A stretch of 56,298 nucleotides of DNA. It comes from UBA4717 sp002404395 (GTDB lineage: Bacteria > Bacillota > Clostridia > Oscillospirales > CAG-272). Location: contig CALFNW010000077.1 of assembly GCA_937902275.1 (NCBI GenBank), positions 1 to 56,298 of the forward strand, read 5' to 3'. Each line of letters begins with the position of its first letter. Positions within the stretch are counted from its first letter, which is position 1. The position numbers were made by a program, and so were the translations under genes. The notes under the pieces were generated by a model. It was not told where the DNA came from and made no database searches. It saw only the letters and a program-made list of their open reading frames with translations. Below, piece by piece: positions 7,316 to 16,995 of this stretch.

Positions 7316-8458
7316 TTAATTCTTTGATTTTTTGCCGCTTTTATATTTATATATCAAATTGCATATTTCATCATAAATGAGCTTTTTCGTGTCCGGAGTG
7401 CGGTATGCTTTAATTGCTTCGGAAAGAGTTTTGTCCGCGCCTTTGAACATTACGGAATCAACCGCCGCCTCAAGCTTTTTTTCGGTAAGCGCTTTTTCTT
7501 CGATCAGAATTGCCGCCGAGTGGCTTTCAAGTTCATGGGCGTTTTTATATTGATGATTGTCGGTCACGTTCGGCGAGGGGATAAGTATTGACGGTTTTCC
7601 GAGCGCCGCCAGCTCGGAGAGCGTCATTGCGCCGGCACGGTTGATCACCGCGTCGGCTGCCGCCATTCGCGCAGGCATATCATAGATATACTCGTAAAGC
7701 TTCAGGTTCGGGTATTTTTCAAGTCCGTATTCCTTGAAACGCGATTTGGTCGCCTCATATTCGATCGAGCCGGTTGAAAGCTCTATAAGCATTTCGGGAT
7801 GCTTGGTACCGTAGTCGCGCATAAGTTCAAGCACGGCAAGGTTTATTTTTTCCGCGCCCATGCTTCCGCCGCAGGCAAGTAAAAATTTGCGGTATTTTCC
7901 GGAAATTCCGAGCACTTTTGCGGAGCGCTCTTTGTCGGCACTGAGAAATTCCTCGCGCAGGGGATTACCGGTACGGACGACTTTGCTCCGATATTTTTCG
8001 GGCAGCAGCTCCTTGGTGGCTTCAAAATTTACAAGTATACGATCTACACAGCCTGCAAGCATTCGTACCGCTACGCCCGGATAGGAGTTTGACTCATGGA
8101 TCAGGGTCGGGATCCCCATTGACGCCGCCGCTTTCATGACCGGCCAGGACACGTAACCGCCCGTGCCGATTGCGATATCGGGTTTGAACTCGCGGATCAG
8201 CTTTTTTGCCTTGTGCGGAGATGTCAGCGCCAGATAAAGGCTTTTGATGTTGCTCGGAGACAGTGAGCGGCGGATCCCGCGCACATTTACGAAAGCAAGC
8301 TTGTATCCCGCTTTCGGAACAAGTTTGTTTTCGATCCCGCGGTCGGTTCCCACAAACAAAAACTCCGAGTCGGGTTCTTTTTGTTTTATCATATCGGCAA
8401 TTGAAATTGCCGGATTCACGTGACCGCTGGTTCCCCCGCCGGTTACTATTACTCTCAT
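7316..8458 (-). CDS. murG: UDP-GlcNAc:lipid I N-acetylglucosaminyltransferase MurG
   Basis: MurG adds GlcNAc to lipid I on the inner membrane face, giving lipid II. The 380-residue GT28 protein has the N-terminal glycine motif GGGTSGH (7-13) and the first-domain motif GTGGYVS. The C-terminal UDP-GlcNAc site is RAGAMTLSELAALGKPSILIP. ATG 8458 is chosen because GGAGAG is placed just before it; an in-frame ATG at 8470 has nothing suitable. The start is preceded by a small hairpin (8472-8483) of the recurrent start-hairpin type in this window. It lies between ftsW and ftsQ. Confidence 0.97.
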   Translation of the reverse strand: MRVIVTGGGTSGHVNPAISIADMIKQKEPDSEFLFVGTDRGIENKLVPKAGYKLAFVNVRGIRRSLSPSNIKSLYLALTSPHKAKKLIREFKPDIAIGTGGYVSWPVMKAAASMGIPTLIHESNSYPGVAVRMLAGCVDRILVNFEATKELLPEKYRSKVVRTGNPLREEFLSADKERSAKVLGISGKYRKFLLACGGSMGAEKINLAVLELMRDYGTKHPEMLIELSTGSIEYEATKSRFKEYGLEKYPNLKLYEYIYDMPARMAAADAVINRAGAMTLSELAALGKPSILIPSPNVTDNHQYKNAHELESHSAAILIEEKALTEKKLEAAVDSVMFKGADKTLSEAIKAYRTPDTKKLIYDEICNLIYKYKSGKKSKN

Positions 8459-8487
8459 AATTCTCTCCATGCCGCATTTGCGGATAA
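8456..8487 (-). repeat. Start-hairpin element before murG
   Basis: Minus-strand order is stem CCGC, loop AAAT, GCGG, then CATGGAGAGA and ATTATG, where the last ATG is the murG start. It shares the stem, CATGGAG and ATTATG layout with the elements at 22797-22840 and 46860-46903, but its upstream part differs. Confidence 0.45.
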
Positions 8488-8534
8488 TTATATACTCATT
8501 TCACCCTATGCGCGCCTTGACAGCCGCATCTTTG

Positions 8535-9848
8535 CTAATGTTCCTGACTCGAGTATCTTGATATTGCGAGGACGATACCCATTTCCACCAACAGTATAAG
8601 TGTTGACGAACCGCCGTAGCTGAAGAACGGCAGCGAGATTCCGGTGTTGGGAAGCGTGTTTGTGACAACGCCGATATTGAACGCCGCCTGAAGCCCGACT
8701 TTGGAAACGATGCCGGTTACGGCAAGCGAAGTAAACATATCAGGTGCTTTCATAGCGATCATATATCCGCGCACTATCAGCATTATAAACAGGACTATAA
8801 CTGCGACTGCGCCCACAAATCCTAACTCTTCGCACAGGATACTGTATATAAAGTCGTTCTGCGGCTGTGACACGTACATATGCTTCTGGCGGCTGTTGGT
8901 CGGACCGAGCCCGAGCAGACCGCCGGAACCGATCGCACGAAGTCCTTGGATCGTCTGCCAGCCGTCTCCCGTAATGTTTTTTTCGGGATTGAACCAAATG
9001 TCGATACGCCGTCTGGTGTACGGAACGAACCACGCAACCAGCGCAAGTGTCGTTACGCCGATGGTTCCGGAGGCGACCATGAATTTTCTGTCGGCGCCGC
9101 CCGCCCATATTACTATTATTCCCACAACGAACAGAATAACCGTTGCGGAAAGGTGCTTTTCAAGCACCACGAGCAGGCAAATTATACCGATGTATATAAG
9201 CGGATAACCGATGCCGTAAATGCGCCGTTTTTTTATGCTCGGGTCGTCGTTTATGATGTCTTTGTACTTTTCCATATACATGGCAAGCTGAAGCACGAGC
9301 GCGAGTTTGGCGATCTCAGACGGCTGTACGGTGAAAAGATTTCCGACAGACAGCCAACGCTTGGCGCCTCCGCCGACCGTTCCGATTATAAGCACGAGCA
9401 ACAACAGCCCGATGGTTCCGATGAACAAGAACGGGGTCAGCCGTCTGATATGTTCAGGATCCATAAGCGAAGCGCAAAACATAAATACCAGACCGAGCGC
9501 AACAAAAAAGATCTGTTTTTTTATAAAGGCGTAGCTGTCGCCGCTGCGGTTCATCGAGTAGGCATAGCTTGCGCTGAAGACCATTACCGAGCCGAAACTG
9601 ATAAGCACTAAAACGAGCGCAAGAAACGCTTTATCGCAGGTACCTTTGTAGCGTACGAGCTTCGGTACGGCGGTTCCCGTGTCCGAAAGCTTATTCGCTC
9701 CGTCGGTTTTGGCGACGTGTCTGTTATCAACGCGATTTGTACGCGACTCGCGGTTTTGACCGCTTTGAGGCGCCGTTTGCCCGCGGCTCTGCTTGTGTTC
9801 GGGGATCTTGCGACTGTCTGAACCCGAATTGCGGTGCGGCGTGTTCAT
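8535..9848 (-). CDS. ftsW: SEDS-family peptidoglycan glycosyltransferase FtsW (SpoVE/RodA relative)
   Basis: The 437-residue polytopic protein polymerises lipid II at the septum with its partner class B PBP. A hydrophilic, Ser/Arg/Gln-rich cytoplasmic leader of about 70 residues precedes the SEDS core. Core motifs are GGGAKRWLSVG, FTVQPSEIAKLALVL, IGSGGLLGLGP, QNDFIYSILCEELGF and the C-terminal NTGISLPFFSYGGSS. The start at 9848 overlaps the mraY stop as ATGA, and GGAGGT lies 6 nt upstream, so the two are translationally coupled. Normally murD sits between mraY and ftsW; here there is no room for it. Sporulation SpoVE cannot be told apart by sequence alone. Confidence 0.95.
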   Translation of the reverse strand: MNTPHRNSGSDSRKIPEHKQSRGQTAPQSGQNRESRTNRVDNRHVAKTDGANKLSDTGTAVPKLVRYKGTCDKAFLALVLVLISFGSVMVFSASYAYSMNRSGDSYAFIKKQIFFVALGLVFMFCASLMDPEHIRRLTPFLFIGTIGLLLLVLIIGTVGGGAKRWLSVGNLFTVQPSEIAKLALVLQLAMYMEKYKDIINDDPSIKKRRIYGIGYPLIYIGIICLLVVLEKHLSATVILFVVGIIVIWAGGADRKFMVASGTIGVTTLALVAWFVPYTRRRIDIWFNPEKNITGDGWQTIQGLRAIGSGGLLGLGPTNSRQKHMYVSQPQNDFIYSILCEELGFVGAVAVIVLFIMLIVRGYMIAMKAPDMFTSLAVTGIVSKVGLQAAFNIGVVTNTLPNTGISLPFFSYGGSSTLILLVEMGIVLAISRYSSQEH

Positions 9849-10855
9849 CTGCATACCTCCGTCAGAATTATGACGATAACAGAAACTACGGCAGTAACTG
9901 CCGAGAAGACCGACACTATCTTCATTTCGCTCCAATTGCATTTTTCAAAATGGTGATGTATCGGACTCATTTTGAATATCCGCTTGCCGGTAAGCTTGAA
10001 GCTTGTTACCTGAAGTATGACCGAAAGTGTTTCTATTACATATACTATCCCGATAAACAATATGATAAGCGGTTCGCCGATAATAAACGCGATCCCCGAT
10101 ACCATCGCACCGAGAAAGAGCGAGCCGGTGTCGCCCATAAAGATTTTTGCCGGGTGTATGTTGTAAACGAGAAATCCGAGACATCCGCCAATAAGCGCGC
10201 CGCAGAGCAGACCGCCTGCGTATGCGCCCGAGCGGAATGCGAGAAAGGCAAGCGCCGCGGCGACAACGAGAGTTATGCTTGAGGCAAGTCCGTCTATACC
10301 GTCGGTCAGATTAACGCTGTTAATGATGCCGGTAAGCAGAAGCAATGCGACTATGTAGTAGACGAAGCCAAGCTCAAGCCCCGAATCGGTAAAGGGCAGT
10401 TTCATGACCGTGTTAAAGTCGCAGAAGCAGGCAAGCGCGGCAATATAAGCACCGCTGACGACCAGCTGGAGCAGATATTTTTGTGCGGCGGTCAGTCCCT
10501 CGTTGCGGTGATTTTTAAATTTTGTGAGATCGTCGATCACTCCGATACCGGCATTGAGCAAGGCAAACGCAAAGGTAAACGCAAGCTTTTTCAGCTGCAT
10601 TGCGTCAAGCGCTCCGGTTAGTGCAAAAACGAGCCCGAGAAGGGCAAGCATGATCAACTCGGAGGCAATAAAGGCAAGCCCGCCCATGGTAGGAGTGCCT
10701 TCTTTATCTTTATGCCATCTCGGACCTATTTCAAGTATCGTTTGTCCGAGCTTTTTACTTTTCAGCTTCGGTATAAGCCGCTTGGTGAATGCCGCGCTGA
10801 GAAAGCTGCCGACAATGACTGTAATTATGAATCCGACATAGATCTGAAGCGTCAT
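9845..10855 (-). CDS. mraY: Phospho-N-acetylmuramoyl-pentapeptide transferase MraY
   Basis: MraY moves phospho-MurNAc-pentapeptide from UDP to undecaprenyl phosphate, forming lipid I. The 336-residue membrane enzyme shows the catalytic Asp pair D108-D109 in GVIDDLTKF, the Mg-binding NLTDGIDGLA, GDTGSLFLG and the family signature PIHHHFE. About ten hydrophobic segments are visible. ATG 10855 follows AAAGGA by about 11 nt; a GTG at 10882 would add nine residues without support. The gene is preceded by murF with a 60-nt gap and overlaps ftsW by four bases. Confidence 0.96.
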   Translation of the reverse strand: MTLQIYVGFIITVIVGSFLSAAFTKRLIPKLKSKKLGQTILEIGPRWHKDKEGTPTMGGLAFIASELIMLALLGLVFALTGALDAMQLKKLAFTFAFALLNAGIGVIDDLTKFKNHRNEGLTAAQKYLLQLVVSGAYIAALACFCDFNTVMKLPFTDSGLELGFVYYIVALLLLTGIINSVNLTDGIDGLASSITLVVAAALAFLAFRSGAYAGGLLCGALIGGCLGFLVYNIHPAKIFMGDTGSLFLGAMVSGIAFIIGEPLIILFIGIVYVIETLSVILQVTSFKLTGKRIFKMSPIHHHFEKCNWSEMKIVSVFSAVTAVVSVIVIILTEVCR

Positions 10856-10915
10856 TTTGGAAAATATCCTTTCACACGGCACACATATCGTTAAGGTTCT
10901 GCGTGCTGTTATTTT

Positions 10916-12361
10916 TTACTGTTCGGTTAATAACGGGTCGGCGGTAAGCGAAGCTTTCAATTCTTCGATCACTCGTTCAAGCCGTATCGCGCGGCTTGCC
11001 TTGAAGAGTACGGTGTCTCCGTTTTTGATGGTGCGTCTCAAGGCTTTTACGGTCAACGCAACATCCTCGGAGTCGGGATTTATCGAAACGTTTTCGGTGG
11101 AATATCCGTGATTTATTGCGCCGAGCACAATGTTTTCCGCTTCTTTTCCGAAAGTGAAGAGTCTGTCAACTCCGAGCGAGGCAACGACTCTTCCTACCTC
11201 CATATGAAGCTGTTTGCTGTACTCGCCGAGCTCGCGCATTTCACCGAGTACCGCAATCGAACGGGTCTTGCCCTTCTTTGTGACCTCCGAAAGCACGTCA
11301 AGCGAAGCTTTCATTGATTCGGGACCGGCGTTGTAGCAATCTTCGATTATGGTAATGCCGCCGAACTCATACACATTCTGCCGCATACCGGTATTTTTGA
11401 ATTTCATCAATCCGCGCTTGATCTCATCGTCTGTCATTCCCATTATTAGACCGACCGCAAAGGCAAACGCCGAATCATATACGTTATGAATACCTATAGT
11501 CGGTATCTGAATGTTCGTAACCACGCGCGTCGGCAATACCAGATCGTATATCGAATAGTCGTCATAGGTGCGCACGTTCAGCGCGCGAAAATCCGCAGTG
11601 GGATTCTGCATCGAAACATAAAGAAGATTATGTCGTATCTTGCCTTTCATGGCAAAGAGCAACGGCTCGTCGGCGTTGAGCAGAACGTGTCCGTCAGGGT
11701 TGAGCCCGTCAAGTATTTCAAGCTTGGCGGCGCAGATATTTTCGCGGCTGCCGAGGTTCTCGATATGTGAGTTGCCTATGTTGGTGATAACTGCGATGTC
11801 CGGGCGTGCCGCCGCGGAAAGACGAGAGATCTCCCCTTTGAAGCTCATGCCCATTTCGAGCACTGCGGCGCGCGTATCCTTTTTCATTGAAAGTATCGTC
11901 AGCGGCATACCGATCTCGTTATTGAAGTTGCCTTCGGTCTTGTGGGACTTGAATTTTTCGCTTAATACCGCGTATATAAATTCTTTTGTGGTGGTTTTCC
12001 CGACGCTTCCGGTCACAGCCGCAACGGTCGGCGCGATTTTGTTGCGATAATCTGCCGCGAGCTTAGAGAGGGCAGTGAGCGTATCGTTGACAATAATCAG
12101 ACTGCCTCCGCAGGAGGTTGCGTTCTGCGGCACACGTTCGCAGAGCGCACATGATGCACCGTTCTCAAAGGCATTTGAAATATAGTCGTGGCCGTCAAAG
12201 CGTTCGCCCTTGATCGCGATAAACAACGTACCTGTGCCGCCTTCGCGCGAATCCGTGGATATCGCGCTTATTCGGTCATTATTGTTTCTTATAATACTTC
12301 CGCCGGTGATCGCGGCGATCTCATCAACTGTGAACCCGTCCTCCGGATATATTTTGCTCAC
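10916..12361 (-). CDS. murF: UDP-MurNAc-tripeptide--D-Ala-D-Ala ligase MurF
   Basis: This cytoplasmic ATP-dependent ligase adds D-Ala-D-Ala to complete the pentapeptide precursor. The 481-residue Mur ligase has the P-loop TGSVGKTTTKEF (118-124 core), the middle-domain EMGMSFKGEISRL and TNIGNSHIENLGS, and a C-terminal domain with EDCYNAGPESMKASL. It starts with GTG at 12361, supported by AAAGGA about 8 nt upstream. A hairpin (GAACCG/CGGTTC) around the murE stop lies just before that site. murE ends 21 bp upstream, so the two genes are coupled. Confidence 0.96.
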   Translation of the reverse strand: MSKIYPEDGFTVDEIAAITGGSIIRNNNDRISAISTDSREGGTGTLFIAIKGERFDGHDYISNAFENGASCALCERVPQNATSCGGSLIIVNDTLTALSKLAADYRNKIAPTVAAVTGSVGKTTTKEFIYAVLSEKFKSHKTEGNFNNEIGMPLTILSMKKDTRAAVLEMGMSFKGEISRLSAAARPDIAVITNIGNSHIENLGSRENICAAKLEILDGLNPDGHVLLNADEPLLFAMKGKIRHNLLYVSMQNPTADFRALNVRTYDDYSIYDLVLPTRVVTNIQIPTIGIHNVYDSAFAFAVGLIMGMTDDEIKRGLMKFKNTGMRQNVYEFGGITIIEDCYNAGPESMKASLDVLSEVTKKGKTRSIAVLGEMRELGEYSKQLHMEVGRVVASLGVDRLFTFGKEAENIVLGAINHGYSTENVSINPDSEDVALTVKALRRTIKNGDTVLFKASRAIRLERVIEELKASLTADPLLTEQ

Positions 12362-12382
12362 GGTATATTCCTTTCCGAACCG

Positions 12383-13858
12383 TTACTTTCGGTTCTTTCC
12401 TTGAAAATAGTCGTTTATTATTTCTTTTTCGGAAAAATGGCGTTTGTTTTTTCCGATTATTTCATAGTCTTCATGACCTTTTCCGGCAAGCAATACCGTG
12501 TCGCCCGCTTTGGCGTTTTCGAGCGCAAAAATTATTGCGTCGCTCCGCGACGGTATCGTTTTGCAGGTCGCTGTACGTTTCGTACTGTCCGATATACCCG
12601 ATTCAATTTCTTTTATAATATCGCACGGCGCCTCGCTGCGCGGATTATCGCTTGTGATTATGCAAAAGTCGGCGAGCTCGCAGGCGAGTCGCCCCATGAT
12701 CGGACGCTTTTCATGCTCTCTGTCTCCGCCGCAGCCGAATACCGCGATCAATCTGCCCGATGTAAGCGGTCTGAGTATGGACAACGCCTTTTCAAGGGCA
12801 TCGGGAGTATGTGCGTAATCAATATAGACCGAATAATTTACAGGCAGATCAAGTTTTTCGAGCCGTCCCGGGATCTGCGGCATATTTTCAAGCGCTTCGG
12901 CGATACATGGCTTTGGGATCCCGAGCAGAATTGCCGACGCTACGGCGGCAAGACTGTTGTATGCGCCGATGACTCCCGGCATTTTGCAGTTTATCTTTAT
13001 ACCGTCTATATTGTATTTTACGCCGCTTTCCGAATATTCCAAAGCTTCGGCGCAGAAATCGGCCGAACGGTCGCGGAGCGAATAGGTCTTCATGCGGCAA
13101 CGGTTTGAAGCGGCAAGCGTCCTGCCGAACGGAACATCTGCATTTACAAGTCCGAGTTTGCAAAGGTCAAAAAGATGTGACTTGGCAATTTTGTAGTTGT
13201 CAAATGTGCGGTGGTAGTCGAGGTGATCCTCGGTAAGATTTGTGAATATGCCGAGTTCAAAATTCAACGCATCAAGTCTTTTCTGGTCAAGCGCGTGAGA
13301 TGAGGCTTCAAGCACCGTGTATTCGGCTTTTTTGCTTCGCATTACGCTTAAGGTCTCAAAGAGCCGTGAGGGAGCGGGGGTGGTCATATTTGCAGGGTTG
13401 TCGTCGATCACTTCACCGTCGAGCAGACTTTTCAGCGTTCCGATCATGCCGCATTTATGACCCGACCCGGCAATTATTTCGCGAAGCATAAATGCGGTCG
13501 AGGTTTTTCCGTTTGTCCCGGTGATACCGACAAGCTTAATGTTTTTTGTCGGATGATCGTAGTACGAGTCAAGCATCATTACTTCGGCAATTGCCGTGTC
13601 GTGCACCGTTATGTACCTTAAGTCACGGTGTCGGCACATATAAGGCGTCACTCTTTCGGCAACGATCGTTCCGGCGCCGTTTTCTGCGGCTTCAGGTATG
13701 AAGTCATGACCGTCGTGATCGTTCCCCCGTTTGCAGATATAAACATCTCCGCGCGATACCTTACATGAATCGGACACGGGTTTCCCGATGCAATAATCGA
13801 AGAAAAGAATGTTTGTTGAAAGAATCCGTATGTTTTCAAGAATGTCGGAAAAACGCAT
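12383..13858 (-). CDS. murE: UDP-MurNAc-L-Ala-D-Glu:meso-diaminopimelate ligase MurE
   Basis: MurE adds the third stem-peptide residue. The 491-residue protein has the ATP loop ITGTNGKTSTA (114-120 core), EASSHALDQKRLD, the lysine-carbamate region TNLTEDHLDYHRT and, in the third domain, D404-N-P-R407. The DNPR motif is known to bind meso-diaminopimelate, so A1-gamma-type peptidoglycan is expected; dapB elsewhere in the window agrees. The start at 13858 follows GGAGAAGGGG. The upstream 109 nt hold a hairpin with arms CCGCCGCA and TGCGGCGG just before the ribosome site. Confidence 0.96.
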   Translation of the reverse strand: MRFSDILENIRILSTNILFFDYCIGKPVSDSCKVSRGDVYICKRGNDHDGHDFIPEAAENGAGTIVAERVTPYMCRHRDLRYITVHDTAIAEVMMLDSYYDHPTKNIKLVGITGTNGKTSTAFMLREIIAGSGHKCGMIGTLKSLLDGEVIDDNPANMTTPAPSRLFETLSVMRSKKAEYTVLEASSHALDQKRLDALNFELGIFTNLTEDHLDYHRTFDNYKIAKSHLFDLCKLGLVNADVPFGRTLAASNRCRMKTYSLRDRSADFCAEALEYSESGVKYNIDGIKINCKMPGVIGAYNSLAAVASAILLGIPKPCIAEALENMPQIPGRLEKLDLPVNYSVYIDYAHTPDALEKALSILRPLTSGRLIAVFGCGGDREHEKRPIMGRLACELADFCIITSDNPRSEAPCDIIKEIESGISDSTKRTATCKTIPSRSDAIIFALENAKAGDTVLLAGKGHEDYEIIGKNKRHFSEKEIINDYFQGKNRK

Positions 13859-13967
13859 AACTGCCCCTTCTCCGCCGCATGGGGGCTGACCACCTGCGGC
13901 GGCAGGGCATTTTCGGACAGCCGTGAACATTTACGTTTGTCTGTCCTCTTGTTTATACTTCCGAATG

Positions 13968-16220
13968 TCAATCGGTGCCGTCCATGTGACGTACATCGAT
14001 AGTTATGACTTCGCCTTCGGAAACGACGGCGCCGGCTTCGGGAGATTGGGTTATGACAACCGCGCCCGAACCGCTTTCGTAGTTTTGTGCACCCGAAACG
14101 CTTACATTGAGCCCGGCGTTGACCGCAAGCTTATTCGCGGCGGCAACCGTGCGTCCGATCAGATCGGGTACCGTAATGTTGTTTTTCGGAGTGGCGCCTC
14201 CGGTGTAAAGCAATACCTTTCCGGTCTCGCCCGAAAGCAGACTTCCCGACGCCGGTATCTGTGCCGTGACGGTATCTCCGTCTCCGATTATTTCACAGGA
14301 AAGTCCCTTTTTGTTAAGCTCTGCTTTGGCGTCTGCGGCAAGCTTTCCGATATGGTCGCCGACCAGAATCTCCATTGACGCAAGCTCGGCTTCGGTATAC
14401 TGCGGTTCGATTCCGAGATAGGGAAGCACGTTTGCAAGCAGCTTCGATACATACGGCGCGGCTACAACGCTTCCGTATACGCTTTCGATAGCCGGCTCGT
14501 CAACTACTATGATCACGGCAATTACCGGGTCATCGGCGGGAGCGTACGCGACGCATGAGCCGACGCGCAGTGAAAATTCTCCGTATTTGTCGGCTTTATC
14601 GCGCTTTTCGGAGGTTCCGGTCTTTGCCGCTACCGAATAACCCTTTACGTATGCGTTTTTTGCACCGCCGTTCCCGGCAACGCCGTCTGCCAGCACTTGC
14701 GTAAGGGTCTTGCAGGTCTCAGTGCTGATTATCTGTCGTCTTTCGCTGTCGTCATATGACAAAAGGCGGTTGCCGTCGTCATCAACGAACTCCTGCATCA
14801 GGTGCGGTTTGACTAGATATCCGCCGTTTGCGATCGTGCATATAGCGGTTATTTGCTGTATGGGTGTGACCTTGAAAGTCTGACCGAAAGAGTATACCGC
14901 CAGCTCGACTTGATGAAAACCGTCAAGCTCATGAGTTATTCCGAGCGATTCGCCCGGAAGATCAATGCCGGTCTTGGCACGGTATCCGAAAGCTTCAAAA
15001 TATTTGTAGAAGGTTTCTCTGCCTATTCTCTCTGCGGTCATCATCAGGGTCGGGTTGCATGATTGTTGGAGGCCTACGGCGAAGGTCACAAGCCCGTGAC
15101 CGGTGCGCTTATGGCATTTTATCGGCTGTGAGTAGCCCTCAACTTTGTAAAATCCGGGGCAGTAAAATTCATCGGTCAGCTTTACCGCTTTTTCTTCAAG
15201 CGCGACCGACGCGGTTATAACTTTGAAAGTAGAACCCGGCTCATACAGATCGTTTACCGCTTTGTTGTTCCACATTTCATAAAGCAGGGAAGTGTACAGA
15301 TTATTGTATTCTTCACTGCCGTCGGTATAACCCGATTCATCAAGCTTTTGTTGCTGTTCGTCGTTTAATTTTTTCGGATCGTTACAGTCAAAATCGGGAT
15401 AGGTACCCATACCCAACACCGCTCCCGTTTTAACGTCCATTACGATCCCGGTGACGCGGTTTTGAGCGTTTGCGTTTTCATACGCTGCTTTCAGTTGATT
15501 CTGAAGCTCATATTGTATGCGCATATCAAGCGTAGATACCATATTCGCACCGTTTGAGGCGTCAACGTAGCTTTCGTATTTATACGGCATATCGTTGCCG
15601 AGTGCGTCGCGCGCCGTAAGCAGTTTGCCGTCGATCCCGGTAAGATAATCGTTATATACAAGCTCAAGTCCGTACTGACCGTTGCCGTCGGCGTTTGTGA
15701 AGCCGAGTACATGAGAGGCGAGATTGCCGTAGCAATAGTATCTGTCGCTGCCAATCGCGAGATAAACTACGGAGGACAGATCGTTCTCAGAGACGAAATT
15801 GCGCACACGGTCTGCGGTTTCCTTGTCAACATTCTTTTTTATGGTGACATCGCGCAGTTTGTTGCTTTTATTGGTTTTTTCAAGCACCGTGCTGTAATCC
15901 ATTCCGAGTATTTCGGAAAGATTTTCGGAGATGAGTACCTTGGTTTCATAGTTCTCGATCTTGCTGGGGTCAATAAACACTCTCCAAACCGTAGTGTTTG
16001 TGGCGAGCAGGTTCATGTTGCGGTCGTATATTTTACCGCGGTTTGCTCTGACGGTGGTTTCACTTGTCATCTGTCTTATGACTTCAGATTGATATTTACT
16101 GTAATCAATTATCTGGAGCTTGAAAAGTCTTATGACAAGTACGGCGAAGAAGATGACAAGTATAACTACGACGATCCCTGCACGACGTTTGAGCATTTCC
16201 TGCTGCTTAGGGTATCCCAT
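13968..16220 (-). CDS. ftsI: Class B penicillin-binding protein with PASTA repeats (FtsI/PbpB/SpoVD type)
   Basis: This septal transpeptidase cross-links peptidoglycan alongside FtsW. It has 750 residues. A membrane anchor lies at about 13-35 and the dimerisation domain carries the ANRGKIYDRN motif. The penicillin-binding domain has S330-T-F-K333, S387-C-N389 and K533-T-G. Two PASTA domains follow, at about 619-680 and 685-745 (VPDLIGRTVAAANKLAV in the second). PASTA domains bind muropeptides or beta-lactams. ATG 16220 is fixed by AAAGGAG about 10 nt upstream. Position after ftsL is canonical. Vegetative PbpB and sporulation SpoVD cannot be separated here. Confidence 0.95.
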   Translation of the reverse strand: MGYPKQQEMLKRRAGIVVVILVIFFAVLVIRLFKLQIIDYSKYQSEVIRQMTSETTVRANRGKIYDRNMNLLATNTTVWRVFIDPSKIENYETKVLISENLSEILGMDYSTVLEKTNKSNKLRDVTIKKNVDKETADRVRNFVSENDLSSVVYLAIGSDRYYCYGNLASHVLGFTNADGNGQYGLELVYNDYLTGIDGKLLTARDALGNDMPYKYESYVDASNGANMVSTLDMRIQYELQNQLKAAYENANAQNRVTGIVMDVKTGAVLGMGTYPDFDCNDPKKLNDEQQQKLDESGYTDGSEEYNNLYTSLLYEMWNNKAVNDLYEPGSTFKVITASVALEEKAVKLTDEFYCPGFYKVEGYSQPIKCHKRTGHGLVTFAVGLQQSCNPTLMMTAERIGRETFYKYFEAFGYRAKTGIDLPGESLGITHELDGFHQVELAVYSFGQTFKVTPIQQITAICTIANGGYLVKPHLMQEFVDDDGNRLLSYDDSERRQIISTETCKTLTQVLADGVAGNGGAKNAYVKGYSVAAKTGTSEKRDKADKYGEFSLRVGSCVAYAPADDPVIAVIIVVDEPAIESVYGSVVAAPYVSKLLANVLPYLGIEPQYTEAELASMEILVGDHIGKLAADAKAELNKKGLSCEIIGDGDTVTAQIPASGSLLSGETGKVLLYTGGATPKNNITVPDLIGRTVAAANKLAVNAGLNVSVSGAQNYESGSGAVVITQSPEAGAVVSEGEVITIDVRHMDGTD

Positions 16221-16345
16221 GTCAAAATATCTCCTTTGCTTTTGAAAAACAAGCGAGAGTAAAGAGTGCTTTCTCCTCCTTACCCTCACACTTGATACTA
16301 TATATCTATTTTGCGGCAACCGGTAATATTCCGGAGTGCCTTATA

Positions 16346-16978
16346 TCAATCAGGCACGGACTCGGAGGCCGATCTATCGGAACTGCTGTCAAGACTTCCT
16401 TTTCCGTCCATTACCTCGATCTTATCTTCCTTCTGCATATTTATGTAGTGTTTTGTTACGTATTCCTTATTTATCATTCCGTACTGATTTACGGCAAGCT
16501 CTTCGATAAATCTTAGGTTATCGCGCTTTTCGACTTCAAGCGACAGCTCATCGTATTGTTTTATAAGACTTTCAAGCTCGTTATTCATCTCGGTTGAGCG
16601 CATTTTAAGTTCGTTTACGCCCACTGCGCTTACAACTATGTACATGAACATCGAAGTAATGCTGATCATTATAATTATCGCAATTGCAAGCGGGTATTTT
16701 TTTACGGTATTGACTTTTATGGTCTCTATCTTTTTCTTCTGAGCCAGACCGATAAATGCCGGCAGTCTTGAGACTGCGACCTCTTTGTTCTGACTGCGCT
16801 TGTTTTTGAGCGCAGACGGATCCGACGATTTGACTTTGGAGCGCTCGGCAGAGCGTTTGCCGACTTCCGCATCGATCGAATTATTTCTTGTTTCGGCTGA
16901 GCCGATCGCGGTGTCGGCGCCTGCAGCGGCATTTTTTATTTTAACCGAATCTTTGCCGGTATATGTGTTGTAAGTCAC
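16346..16978 (-). CDS. ftsL: Septum formation protein FtsL-like
   Basis: A 210-residue bitopic protein with a long basic, Ala/Lys/Ser-rich cytoplasmic part of about 85 residues. One membrane segment (YPLAIAIIIMISITSMFMYIVV) and an extracytoplasmic heptad-rich coiled coil (ELKMRSTEMNNELESLIKQY) follow. This is the plan of FtsL, which joins DivIC/FtsB and DivIB to control the septal synthase. Primary sequence is weakly conserved in this family, so the call rests on topology and place between rsmH and the PBP gene. GTG 16978 is chosen because AGGAGG lies 9 nt upstream; a longer frame exists but would overlap rsmH. Confidence 0.85.
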   Translation of the reverse strand: MTYNTYTGKDSVKIKNAAAGADTAIGSAETRNNSIDAEVGKRSAERSKVKSSDPSALKNKRSQNKEVAVSRLPAFIGLAQKKKIETIKVNTVKKYPLAIAIIIMISITSMFMYIVVSAVGVNELKMRSTEMNNELESLIKQYDELSLEVEKRDNLRFIEELAVNQYGMINKEYVTKHYINMQKEDKIEVMDGKGSLDSSSDRSASESVPD

Positions 16979-16995
16979 GCCGTGCGTCCTCCTTT

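Noticed and set aside
8094..8477. 127-codon frame overlapping the start of murG
   Set aside because: It is a shifted shadow of murG on the same strand; its ATG at 8477 lies among the murG start-hairpin bases and its product is Arg-rich noise.
12188..13108. 306-codon plus-strand frame across murE and murF
   Set aside because: It is antisense to two well-supported Mur ligase genes, has no recognisable domain and no ribosome site; it is a frame shadow.
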